Of a stretch of 64,000 nt of DNA, positions 36,446 through 44,117 are shown in pieces. Made by a program: the position numbers and the translations under genes. The notes below the pieces were generated by a model. It was not told the DNA's origin and did no database searches. It saw only the letters and a program-made list of their open reading frames with translations. Numbering within the stretch: the stretch's first letter is position 1; every line of letters starts with the position of its first letter. Origin of the DNA: Sphingomonas sp. (GTDB lineage Bacteria; Pseudomonadota; Alphaproteobacteria; Sphingomonadales; Sphingomonadaceae); NCBI RefSeq assembly GCF_019635455.1, contig NZ_JAHBZJ010000005.1, positions 143,149-207,148 on the forward strand, given 5' to 3'.

Positions 36446-37268
36446 GCGCGTCCGCCAGCGACGCCCTCGCGGACCCGCGCCGGGCCGGTTTTGGCTGGGA
36501 CGGGTCGGGCGCCCAGCCGGTGACGAAGATCGTGTCGAAGCGCTCGACCGTTCGGCCTGCCGCGTCGGCGCGTGCCGCGAACGCATCCACCGCCCGGGCG
36601 AGGGTCGCGCGTGAGAGCGGCGCGGGGTCGGCAAGCAGGCTGGTGCCGCCCATGCCGCGCAGATCGCGGACGAGATCGAACAGCGAGGCGTAGCGGACAT
36701 CGAGCGTTTCGACGTCCGCGACGGGCAGGGCGAAGCCGGCGCGTACCATCAGGTCCCCGGCTGACCGCACGTCGATCATCGGATGCACGCGCGCGGCCGG
36801 CCGGTCCACCTCCGCCGCCAGCATCGCCGCGCGCAGCGTGGACAGCGTCGCTCCGCCCAGAAACGCACCCAGGAACAACCCATCGGGCCGCAATGCGCGC
36901 CGAATCAGCGCGAGCGCTCCGGGCAGGTCGTTGACGGTATCGAGTACGCCCGCCGAAACGATAAGGTCGAAACTGCCGTCCGCGAAGCGAGGCTGGTCCT
37001 CGTCCCCCTGAATACCCCCCGCCTGGTCGGCGAACCGGCGGCCGGCATCGATCCGGGTGACGCGCGCGTCCGGCGGGGCGATGAACGCGCCGCCGAAACA
37101 GCCAAGATCGAGAATGTCGGCAAAGTCGCGACGGACGAAGGAAAGCCGGTCGGCAATCCCCTCCAGCATCCAGGCGCGCAGGAAATCGAACGTCGCATAG
37201 TCACGCGCGGCGCGGTCGCGGCGGGTGCGGCGGCGATCGCGGACGAAGATTTCGGGCGGGGACGTCAC
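36429..37268 (-). CDS. BioC/NDUFAF5-like methyltransferase-fold protein
   Basis: A 279-residue class I methyltransferase-fold protein (GTG start at 37268). Blocks: DRAARDYATFDFLRAWMLEG, motif I ILDLGCFGGAFIAPP, FDLIVSAGVLDTVNDLPGAL, then RPDGLFLGAFLGGATLSTLR and VRYASLFDLVRDLRGMGGTS. The RDYATFDFLR and LVRDLRGMG(G/E) blocks match mitochondrial NDUFAF5. That protein hydroxylates an arginine of NDUFS7 (NuoB) during complex I assembly rather than methylating. BioC is the alternative, but no bio genes are near. The start region is divergent with the comF-like gene. Confidence 0.78.
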   Translation of the reverse strand: MTSPPEIFVRDRRRTRRDRAARDYATFDFLRAWMLEGIADRLSFVRRDFADILDLGCFGGAFIAPPDARVTRIDAGRRFADQAGGIQGDEDQPRFADGSFDLIVSAGVLDTVNDLPGALALIRRALRPDGLFLGAFLGGATLSTLRAAMLAAEVDRPAARVHPMIDVRSAGDLMVRAGFALPVADVETLDVRYASLFDLVRDLRGMGGTSLLADPAPLSRATLARAVDAFAARADAAGRTVERFDTIFVTGWAPDPSQPKPARRGSARASLADALKLRR

Positions 37269-37311
37269 GGCGCGGCTTGTGCCGGTTCGCGCGCCGCGCG
37301 ACAAGCGTGGC

Positions 37312-38058
37312 GTGGGGGGAACAGGCGTCAATCTGGCGAAACCGGTGCGGGCGTTGGTGGCGCTGGCACTGCCGCCGCGCTGCCCGGGGTGCGGCGATGT
37401 GGTCGATGCCGATCACCGGTTCTGCGCGGCGTGTTTCGGTGGCCTGACGCTGATCGCTCCGCCCTGGTGCGCGGCGTGCAACCTGCCGTTCGACCATGAT
37501 CGCGGGCCGGATGCGTGGTGCGCCGCCTGTCTGGCCGAACCGCCCGCGCATGGCGGCGTTCGCGCGGCGGTCGCCTATGGCCCGGTCGCACGGTCGCTGG
37601 CGTTGCGGCTCAAATATGGGCGCCGCACCGGGCATGCGGTCACCGCCGCCCGCATGATGGCGAGATTGATGCCCGGGGACGCGGCGCTGATGGTGCCGGT
37701 GCCGCTGCACCGGTGGCGATTATGGTCGCGCGGGTTCAACCAGGCCGCGCTGATCGCGCGGGCGCTGTCGCGCCTGACCGGCGTACCGGTCGAGGCCGAA
37801 CTGTTGCGACGCGTGCGGGCAACGCCGGTGTTGCGCAATCTGAACGGGCGGGGACGGCGCAAGGCGGTCGCGGGGGCATTCGCCCTTGCCCCCGATGCGC
37901 GCGCGCGGCTGGACGGCCGCCACATCGTGCTGATCGACGATGTCCATACCAGCGGCGCGACCAGCGATGCGTGCGTCCGCCTGCTCAGACGCGCGGGCGC
38001 GGCGCGGGTCACGATACTGTGCTGGGCGCGGGTGATCGATTCGGACGGCGCGGATTGA
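37312..38058 (+). CDS. ComF family phosphoribosyltransferase-like protein
   Basis: About 248 residues. The N-terminal zinc-finger region has the pairs CPGC and CAAC, then CAAC and CAAC (LPPRCPGCGDVV, HRFCAACFGG, WCAACNLPF, WCAACLAEPP). The C-terminal PRTase domain has the PRPP loop HIVLIDDVHTSGAT and SRGFNQAALIARAL. Related ComF proteins help import DNA in competent bacteria. The start is uncertain: GTG at 37312 gives a family-like N-terminus, while GTG at 37279 or 37225 would be longer and overlap the divergent gene. Confidence 0.85.
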   Translation: MGGTGVNLAKPVRALVALALPPRCPGCGDVVDADHRFCAACFGGLTLIAPPWCAACNLPFDHDRGPDAWCAACLAEPPAHGGVRAAVAYGPVARSLALRLKYGRRTGHAVTAARMMARLMPGDAALMVPVPLHRWRLWSRGFNQAALIARALSRLTGVPVEAELLRRVRATPVLRNLNGRGRRKAVAGAFALAPDARARLDGRHIVLIDDVHTSGATSDACVRLLRRAGAARVTILCWARVIDSDGAD

Positions 38059-38092
38059 CAAGCCGCCGTCGCGCTCTCACCTCCAGACGATC

Positions 38093-38350
38093 ATGGCGAA
38101 GATCGAAATCTATACCCGTGCGTTCTGCGGCTATTGTTCGCGGGCGAAGGCGCTGCTCGACGGCAAGGGCGTCGATTATGAGGAATATGACCTGACGTTG
38201 GGCGGACCGAAGCGGCAGGAGATGATCCAGCGCGCGAACGGCCGCTCGACCTATCCGCAGATTTTCATCGACGATCGTCATATCGGCGGGTCCGACGACC
38301 TGATGGCGCTCGAGCATGACGGCAAGCTGGACGCGCTGATCGGCGGATGA
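38093..38350 (+). CDS. grxC: Glutaredoxin 3
   Basis: An 85-residue glutathione-dependent thiol oxidoreductase. Active site C12-G-Y-C15 (YTRAFCGYCSRAKALL), cis-Pro block YPQIFIDDRHIGGSDDL. Length and motifs fit GrxC. The stop overlaps the start of the nitrilase-family gene, making a grxC-nitrilase-DUF1178 set common in alphaproteobacteria. Confidence 0.95.
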   Translation: MAKIEIYTRAFCGYCSRAKALLDGKGVDYEEYDLTLGGPKRQEMIQRANGRSTYPQIFIDDRHIGGSDDLMALEHDGKLDALIGG

Positions 38351-39168
38351 AGGCCGCGATCCTTCAGATGACGAGCGGGATCGACCCGCACGAAAATGCG
38401 CGCGTGTTGAGCGAGGCAGCAGCCGCCGCTGCCGGTGCGGGAGCGGCGATGCTGTTCACGCCGGAAATGTCCGGCCTGCTCGATCGTGACCGTGCGCGCG
38501 CGGCGGCGAGCATCGTAGCCCAGGATGCCGATCCGGTGCTGGCGGCGATGCGCGAGGCGGCGGCGCGCCATGGCCTGTGGGTGCATCTGGGTTCGCTTGC
38601 ATTGCGCGGCGAGGGCGGGAGGTTCGTCAATCGCGGGTTCGTGATCGATGCTGCGGGCGAGATTCGCGCGTCATATGACAAGATCCATCTGTTCGACGTC
38701 GATCTGCCCTCTGGCGAACGCTGGCGTGAGAGCGACGCCTATGCGCCCGGCGACCGCGCGGTCGTCGTGGACAGCCCGCTCGGGCGGATCGGCCTGTCGA
38801 TCTGTTACGACCTGCGTTTCCCCGATCTGTTTCGCGCGCTGAGCGATGCGGGCGCCACCTTGTTCTCGATCCCCGCCGCCTTTACCCGGCCGACCGGCGC
38901 GGCCCACTGGCACATTCTGCTGCGCGCCCGCGCGATCGAGGCCGGGGCCTTTGTCGTCGCCGCGGCTCAGACCGGGATGCATGCGGACGGCCGCGCGACC
39001 TATGGCCACAGCCTTGCGATCGATCCCTGGGGCGAGGTGCTGCTGGACATGGGGGAGGGGACCGGCCTGGGCCTGATCGACCTCGATCCGGCGCGGGTGG
39101 TGGACGTGCGCGCGCGGATTCCGGTGCTCGACCACCGGCGCCCGATCGGCGGGGTGGAGCCGGCATGA
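38347..39168 (+). CDS. Carbon-nitrogen hydrolase (nitrilase family)
   Basis: A 273-residue nitrilase-superfamily amidase. The catalytic Glu-Lys-Cys triad is E40 (FTPEMSG), K112 (YDKIHLFDVDL) and C153 (LSICYDLRFPDLFR). YDKIHLFDVDLPSGERWRES and CYDLRFPD are those of the Nit1/Nit2 branch, whose members deaminate dealkylated (deaminated) glutathione or omega-amides. Adjacent glutaredoxin agrees with a glutathione-linked repair role, which remains an inference. Confidence 0.9.
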   Translation: MKAAILQMTSGIDPHENARVLSEAAAAAAGAGAAMLFTPEMSGLLDRDRARAAASIVAQDADPVLAAMREAAARHGLWVHLGSLALRGEGGRFVNRGFVIDAAGEIRASYDKIHLFDVDLPSGERWRESDAYAPGDRAVVVDSPLGRIGLSICYDLRFPDLFRALSDAGATLFSIPAAFTRPTGAAHWHILLRARAIEAGAFVVAAAQTGMHADGRATYGHSLAIDPWGEVLLDMGEGTGLGLIDLDPARVVDVRARIPVLDHRRPIGGVEPA

Positions 39169-39599
39169 TCGTGTTCGACCTGAAATGCGGCGCGGACCAT
39201 GTGTTCGAGGCGTGGTTCGGCTCGACCGCCGACTATGAGTCCCAGTGCGCGCGCAAGCTGATCGCCTGCCCGATCTGTGGCGACGTGACCATCGGCAAGG
39301 CGGTGATGGCGCCGAACGTGGCGGCAAAGGGTAACCGGGCCGCCGCCAGCGCTGCCCAAACGCCCGATCCAAAGGCGGCGATCGCCGCGCTGGCCCAGGC
39401 GCAGGCGCGCGCGCTGGAAGGCTCGCAATGGGTCGGCGCCGCCTTTGCCGACAGGGCGCGCGCGATGCATCTGGGGGAGGAGGCGCAGGCGCCGATCCAT
39501 GGCCAGGCAAGCCTCGCCGAGGCAAAGGCGCTGATCGAGGACGGAGTTCCCGTCGCGCCGCTGCCGCTGCCGGTGGTGCCGCCCGAACAGCGTAACTAG
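39165..39599 (+). CDS. DUF1178 family protein
   Basis: A 144-residue protein overlapping the nitrilase stop. It opens IVFDLKCGADHVFEAWFGS with a second Cys pair (CARKLIACPICGD), a zinc-ribbon-like layout typical of DUF1178. The C-terminal part (EEAQAPIHGQASLAEAKALIEDG, then PLPLPVVPPEQRN) is also family-typical. Function unknown; it is often linked with the grxC-nitrilase pair. Confidence 0.88.
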   Translation: MIVFDLKCGADHVFEAWFGSTADYESQCARKLIACPICGDVTIGKAVMAPNVAAKGNRAAASAAQTPDPKAAIAALAQAQARALEGSQWVGAAFADRARAMHLGEEAQAPIHGQASLAEAKALIEDGVPVAPLPLPVVPPEQRN

Positions 39600-39641
39600 C
39601 GGCTGGCAGAGCGGTGGGTTCGCAGTTAAGAGGGCGCCCGT

Positions 39642-39718
39642 GACCCCGTAGCTCAGCAGGATAGAGCATCAGATTCCTAATCTGAGGGCCGCGCGTTCGA
39701 ATCGCGCCGGGGTCACCA
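39642..39718 (+). tRNA. tRNA-Arg(CCT)
   Basis: Cloverleaf drawn by eye. The acceptor stem is GACCCCG/CGGGGTC with encoded CCA end. The D arm contains GCTCAGCAGG; the anticodon arm TCAGA-TTCCTAA-TCTGA has anticodon CCT (reads AGG); the T arm has GTTCGAATC. The 77-base span is normal. The downstream hairpin at 39722-39757 terminates it. Confidence 0.96.
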
Positions 39719-39721
39719 ATT

Positions 39722-39757
39722 AAATCCCGCCGGGTCAGTGACTTGGCGGGATTTTTG
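39722..39757 (+). terminator. Terminator of tRNA-Arg
   Basis: Hairpin AAATCCCGCC...GGCGGGATTT with a 13-base loop, followed by a T-run ending in TTTTTG. It starts four bases after the tRNA CCA. Confidence 0.85.
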
Positions 39758-39813
39758 TTGGGGCGGCGGGGCGCATAGAGACTTTTCGAAAGTCTGCATA
39801 CGGACTTTTCAGC

Positions 39814-39880
39814 GGCGGCAGGCGGCAGGCGGCAGGCGGCAGGCGGCAGGCGGCAGGCGGCAGGCGGCAGGCGGCAGGCG
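39814..39880 (+). repeat. Heptamer tandem repeat (GGCGGCA), about 9.6 copies
   Basis: Nine perfect copies of GGCGGCA followed by GGCG. The unit length is not a multiple of three and no gene spans it, so it is a non-coding variable-number repeat. It lies between the tRNA-Arg terminator and the SWIB gene terminator. Slippage-prone; copy number may vary between isolates. Confidence 0.95.
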
Positions 39881-39896
39881 CTCTGGTCGCGCACAA

Positions 39897-39940
39897 GAAA
39901 AGGCCCCCGAACCCATTGGGGTCGGGGGCCTTTCACGATC
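39897..39940 (-). terminator. Terminator of SWIB gene
   Basis: Hairpin AGGCCCCCGA...TCGGGGGCCT. Read on the minus strand it is followed by the T-rich TTTTCTTG. It lies downstream of the SWIB-domain gene (39966-40235, minus). Confidence 0.8.
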
Positions 39941-39965
39941 CGACCCGGAAATCCGGGCAGAAGGC

Positions 39966-40235
39966 TTACTTGACGTGCTTGGCGATGTGCTTGTTCAGCT
40001 CGAACATCGTCGCCTTGTCGCCGCCGAAAATCGGCTTGAGCTTGTCGTCAGCCAGGATCTCGCGCTTGTTGGCGGGGTTCTGGAGGTTGTTCTTCTTGAT
40101 GTGTTCCCACATCTTGCTGACGATCTCGCTGCGCGGCAGCGGGCCGTTACCGACAACAGCCGCCAGCTCCGGCGAGGGGGTGACGGGCTTCGCGATACCG
40201 CCACGGGCGCCGCCGGATGCCTTCTTTTCCGCCAT
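39966..40235 (-). CDS. SWIB/MDM2 domain protein
   Basis: An 89-residue protein. After a basic Gly-rich start (AEKKASGGARGGIAKP), residues 20-89 form a complete SWIB domain: LAAVVGNGPLPRSEIVSKMW, then IKKNNLQNPANKREILADDKL and the end ELNKHIAKHVK. SWIB domains are best known from eukaryotic SWI/SNF complexes; bacterial forms occur in chlamydiae, where they fuse with topoisomerase, and in several proteobacteria as free small proteins. The bacterial role is not settled. Confidence 0.92.
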   Translation of the reverse strand: MAEKKASGGARGGIAKPVTPSPELAAVVGNGPLPRSEIVSKMWEHIKKNNLQNPANKREILADDKLKPIFGGDKATMFELNKHIAKHVK

Positions 40236-40275
40236 TCTTTCTTCTCCTTTGCGAGTCCGCGGCCAGGCCGCCGGC

Positions 40276-40482
40276 TCAAATCTTCTTCAGCGCCGACGGC
40301 TTGTGCGATGCCTTCCCGCCGTTGTCGCTTTTCACGATGTACTGCGGTTCTTCGCGCGATGCACGTACTTGATGCCCTTTAATGGAGCTATCCGACGTTT
40401 GTTTGTGGAGAACTTCGCCTTCCGCGGTGCCTCCATGCGAATTCCACGCGACCCGGTCGCCCTTGTGCAGCGCCTTCGCCAT
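40276..40482 (-). CDS. DUF2945 small Tudor-like protein
   Basis: A 68-residue protein starting AKALHKGDRVAWNSHGGTAE and continuing VLHKQTSDSS...PQYIVKSDNGGKASHKPSALKKI, the DUF2945 (HVA1-type Tudor) pattern. Ribosome site AAAGGAG stands 8 bases before the ATG on the minus strand. It is next to the SWIB gene in the same orientation. Confidence 0.85.
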   Translation of the reverse strand: MAKALHKGDRVAWNSHGGTAEGEVLHKQTSDSSIKGHQVRASREEPQYIVKSDNGGKASHKPSALKKI

Positions 40483-40516
40483 GCCGATTCTCCTTTCGCG
40501 GAGCATCAACGACCAA

Positions 40517-40542
40517 GGGGCGCGCGGTTTCCCGCGCGCCCC
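40517..40542. terminator. GC-rich hairpin downstream of TonB receptor
   Basis: Perfect hairpin GGGGCGCGCGG-TTTC-CCGCGCGCCCC between the receptor gene and the DUF2945 gene. There is no T-run in either direction, so it is only a possible terminator or mRNA end stabiliser. Confidence 0.45.
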
Positions 40543-40590
40543 CCGGCTGATCGCGATGCGGGACCGGTCGGCCCCGCGCCGCGACATGGA

Positions 40591-43272
40591 TCAGAACTTG
40601 TAGCGGCCCTGGATTCCGAAGAAGCGGGGCGTGCCGGGATAGGCGGCATAGTTGCCGGTCTGCTCCGGCACCGCGAAGCCAGTGATGTGATAATATTGGT
40701 TCGTCAGGTTCTCGACGAAGAACTCCAGGCTCTTGCTGCGATCGGCGGTCTGGATGCCGATCCGTGCGGACACCAGCGGATAGCCCTGATTGTAGAGCAC
40801 GGTGCGCCCGGTGACGGGGTCCGGGTTGCTCGACGGGATGTTCACTTCGCTGTTGTAGCGCATATCGACATGGAACAGGCCGTGGATGTTACCGGAGATA
40901 CGCGGCGTCCAGGTCGTCGCGATCGTCACCGTATTGGTCGGCTGATTGTTGAGCTGACGCCCCTCCTGCCCCTGAAGCGGGGTGCCGGTGAAGTTGTTGC
41001 TCGTGTCATATTTGGCGCTGATATAGCTGTAGCCAAGGCGCACGGTGAAATCGCGGATCGGCTGAATGATCGATTCGATCTCGACGCCCTTGCTGGTCGT
41101 GCTGTCGACATTCTGGACCACGAAGTTGTTGCCGCTGAACACCAGCGACTGCAGCCCGCGGAACTTCTGGTAGAAGCCGGCGACGTTCAGCGTGAAGGCG
41201 CGGCCCCACTGCGTCTTGATGCCGATTTCATACGCATCGACCGATTCCGAATTGAACTGAAGATCCGAACCCTGCGGGCCGTTGCCGCCGAGCAGGACGC
41301 TGTCGAACGTCGCCTGGTCGAGGTTGTAGCCGCCCGATTTATAGCCGCGATCATAGCCGCCATAGATCAGGACGTCCGGGGTCAGCTTATAGGCGAGCTT
41401 GGCGGTGCCGGTGATCTTGCTCTCGTCGCGGCTGTGCGTGTAGCTGCCGTTGAATTCGGTGTTCACCGCGGGGTTGCAGCTGAGCAGGAACAGGTTGTTG
41501 AACAGGCCGAGCTGACGCAGCAGCGTGGCATATTGCGTCGCCGCCGCGTTGCCGGCCCGCACCTGGTTGAAGAAGGTGCAACTGCCGGTGTTGTTGTTGA
41601 TCGTCGCGTTCAGATCCTTCTTCTCATAGTTCCAGCGCGCACCCAGCGTCAGCGAGAGCTTGTCGCTGATGTTGATGATGTTGTGCGTGAACAGCGCGAA
41701 GGCATTGGTCTTGACGCGGAAATCGTCATTGTTGTTGCCCTGGCCCGCGGCGGCGCCCGGAAGCGCACTGGCGGCCAGCGCGGCGAGGCCGGGAACCGGC
41801 GTCGACGAATAGCCGAGCGCGGTGCAGGTCGCCGCGGGAATCGTTCCCGCAGGCGCGGTGCCGGCGGCGATCCGGAAACAGCCGACCAGCGGGGCGAGCG
41901 AGGCGCCATAGACGGCCTGATAGGCGAGCGGCGAGTTGGGAACCGCCGGATTGAGGAACACCGCGCCCGGCGTCGGCACCGTGGCGCCGAGCGATCCGAA
42001 GAACTGAACCGAGCCGCCGAATGACGGACCGGCGAGCGCGTTGAAGATCGAATCGACATAGCGGTTGCCATCATTGCCGATGCGAACCGTGTCGCGCAGG
42101 TCATTGGTTTCGTTGAGATAGAAACCGCCGATCAGCCAGTCGAGCGCGCCGCCAAAGGCCGAGCCCTGGAAGCGGATTTCCTGGGTGAAATCGACCAGAC
42201 GGTTGCGATAGCCGTCACGATAGGCACGATCGATGCCCGAGAAATCGATGTCCTGATCGCGCAGCGCGCGCCAGTTGCGATAGGCGGTGATCGAGGTGAG
42301 CTTCACATCGCCCAGTTCGGCGTTGATCTCTCCCGAGATGCCCCAGTCGCGCACGCGTTCGGAGAAGTCGCGGTTCGGCGACACCGCCATGCGACGATCG
42401 GAGGGATCGCCGGTGTAAAGGCCGACGCGACCCTGTGCCGCCGCGATGCCGTTGATCAGCGGTGCGAGCGAGCCGCGCACCGCGCTGACCGCGCCACAGC
42501 AATTTTCGTCGGTTTCGTAATAGTCGCCGATCAGGCGGAACGAGAAGGTCGAGGTGTCGTAGAGCGCCTGCGCACGCGCATACCAGCGATTGATGTCGTT
42601 GATCGAACGGTCGCTGTTGACGTCGTCGATATAGCCGTCGCGCTTGCGATAGCCGCCATCGAGGCGCAGCGCGAGCTTGTCCGACACCGGGCCGGTCACC
42701 GCGCCCTTCAGCTCGAACGCGTTGTAATTGCCGTAGCTGGCCTCGACCGAGCCGCCGAAGTCGAACGACGGTTGGGCGGTGAAGATCGACAGCGCGCCAG
42801 CCGACGTGTTGCGGCCGAACAGCGTCCCCTGCGGCCCGCGCAGGATTTCCACGCGCTGAAGCTCGGGCAGTTCGGACACGGCGACACCGGCGCGGGCGCG
42901 GAAGACGCCGTCGATGAACACGCCGACCGCCGGTTCGAAGCCGGGATTGTCGCCCGCCGTCGTGATGCCGCGAATGTAGAGGGTGGTGCCGGTCGCCGAG
43001 GACTGGCCGGTCGAGCTTTGCAGCGACGGCGCGAGCTGTTCCAGCCCGCGAATGTCGTCCACGCCAGCATTCTGGAGCAGTTCGTTGCCGACCGCAGTGA
43101 TCGCGAGCGGCACTTCCTGAACGGTTTCGTCGCGGCGGGTGGCGGTCACGACGATTTCGTTCGCCGACTGATAGTTTTGTTCGTCATCGGCCGCCGGCGC
43201 GCTCTGCGCATAGACGGGGGTGGCGACGGCCATCGCGATGGCGGACGCCGTGAACAGCTGGAATTTCCGCAT
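40591..43272 (-). CDS. TonB-dependent outer-membrane receptor
   Basis: An 893-residue outer-membrane receptor. Signal peptide KFQLFTASAIAMAVATPVYA, then a TonB-box-like NEIVVTATRRDETVQEVPLA, a plug domain (YIRGITTAGDNPGFEPAVGV, VEILRGPQGTLFGRNTSAGA) and a 22-strand barrel ending in RFFGIQGRYKF with terminal Phe. Two Cys-containing loops (DENCCGAVSA and ATCTALGYSS) are visible. Substrate not apparent: no neighbouring uptake genes, and the plug has the layout common in sphingomonads (complex organic substrates, siderophores). Confidence 0.93.
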   Translation of the reverse strand: MRKFQLFTASAIAMAVATPVYAQSAPAADDEQNYQSANEIVVTATRRDETVQEVPLAITAVGNELLQNAGVDDIRGLEQLAPSLQSSTGQSSATGTTLYIRGITTAGDNPGFEPAVGVFIDGVFRARAGVAVSELPELQRVEILRGPQGTLFGRNTSAGALSIFTAQPSFDFGGSVEASYGNYNAFELKGAVTGPVSDKLALRLDGGYRKRDGYIDDVNSDRSINDINRWYARAQALYDTSTFSFRLIGDYYETDENCCGAVSAVRGSLAPLINGIAAAQGRVGLYTGDPSDRRMAVSPNRDFSERVRDWGISGEINAELGDVKLTSITAYRNWRALRDQDIDFSGIDRAYRDGYRNRLVDFTQEIRFQGSAFGGALDWLIGGFYLNETNDLRDTVRIGNDGNRYVDSIFNALAGPSFGGSVQFFGSLGATVPTPGAVFLNPAVPNSPLAYQAVYGASLAPLVGCFRIAAGTAPAGTIPAATCTALGYSSTPVPGLAALAASALPGAAAGQGNNNDDFRVKTNAFALFTHNIINISDKLSLTLGARWNYEKKDLNATINNNTGSCTFFNQVRAGNAAATQYATLLRQLGLFNNLFLLSCNPAVNTEFNGSYTHSRDESKITGTAKLAYKLTPDVLIYGGYDRGYKSGGYNLDQATFDSVLLGGNGPQGSDLQFNSESVDAYEIGIKTQWGRAFTLNVAGFYQKFRGLQSLVFSGNNFVVQNVDSTTSKGVEIESIIQPIRDFTVRLGYSYISAKYDTSNNFTGTPLQGQEGRQLNNQPTNTVTIATTWTPRISGNIHGLFHVDMRYNSEVNIPSSNPDPVTGRTVLYNQGYPLVSARIGIQTADRSKSLEFFVENLTNQYYHITGFAVPEQTGNYAAYPGTPRFFGIQGRYKF

Positions 43273-43493
43273 TGGGCTCTCCTTCCTGGTGGGCGCCGGA
43301 ATCTCGCGTTCGGTCGCCGGTGTGATTTCAATGTCGCAGAATTACTGCCCTCCGAATCCTTACGTCAACGTCAAACTCGTCAGGAATCCCGCAGAAATGC
43401 TTGCTATTTGCCGATACGATACAAATGTGGCCGATGCGCAACACGGTGGCGACGCTTGCCGTAGCGTCAAGCGAGAGGATAGGAGCGCGACGG
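43273..43493. promoter_or_regulatory. Divergent region between TonB receptor and folE
   Basis: A 221-base gap with AT-richer sequence than its surroundings. It contains TTACGTCAACGTCAAAC at 43360-43376, with two ACGT cores six bases apart. A GGAGAGCCC-type ribosome site lies just upstream of the receptor ATG on the minus strand and AGGAG before folE. Promoters for both genes should be here; boxes could not be fixed. Confidence 0.45.
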
Positions 43494-44117
43494 ATGAGCA
43501 CATATGATCATATCGACCCCGTGGACGGGGACATCGTCGCGCCGCCGGCCAAGATCGACGTTCCCGAGGAAGTCGCCGAGGCGATCCGCACGTTGCTGCG
43601 CTGGGCCGGCGACGATCCGACGCGCGAGGGGCTGGTCGATACGCCAAAGCGCGTGGCCCGGGCGTGGAAGGAATATTGCCAGGGCTATGGCGAAAATCCC
43701 GCCCACCATCTGAGCCGCGTGTTCGAGGAGGTGGGCGGCTATGACGAAATCGTGCTGCTGAAGGACATACCGTTCCAGTCGCATTGCGAGCACCATATGG
43801 CCCCGATCATCGGCAAGGCGTCGATCGCCTATCTGCCGCGTGACCATGTCGTCGGCATTTCAAAGCTCGCCCGGGTGCTCCACGCCTTCGCCCGCCGCCT
43901 CCAGGTGCAGGAACGGCTGACGGCCGAGGTGGCCGATTGCATCTGGCAGGGGCTGAAGCCGGTCGGCGTCGCCGTGGTGATCGAGGCGACCCATGCGTGC
44001 ATGACCGCGCGGGGCGTCCGCACGCCAGGCGTGGGCATGGTGACCAGCCGGATGATGGGCGTGTTCCGCGACGACGAGCGCAGCCGTGAGGAAGTGCTGG
44101 CGCTGATGGGCTATTGA
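43494..44117 (+). CDS. folE: GTP cyclohydrolase I
   Basis: Converts GTP to dihydroneopterin triphosphate, entry to folate/pterin synthesis. 207 residues. Zinc ligands C98 and H101 (HCEHHMAPIIG) and C169 (THACMTARGV), with PRDHVVGISKLARV between. DDPTREGLVDTPKRVARAW is a second signature. AGGAG precedes the ATG. The stop overlaps the ATG of the next gene. Confidence 0.97.
   Translation: MSTYDHIDPVDGDIVAPPAKIDVPEEVAEAIRTLLRWAGDDPTREGLVDTPKRVARAWKEYCQGYGENPAHHLSRVFEEVGGYDEIVLLKDIPFQSHCEHHMAPIIGKASIAYLPRDHVVGISKLARVLHAFARRLQVQERLTAEVADCIWQGLKPVGVAVVIEATHACMTARGVRTPGVGMVTSRMMGVFRDDERSREEVLALMGY

Noticed and set aside
39814..39880. Possible CRISPR array
   Set aside because: The units are seven bases, perfectly adjacent and without spacers; it is a simple tandem repeat.
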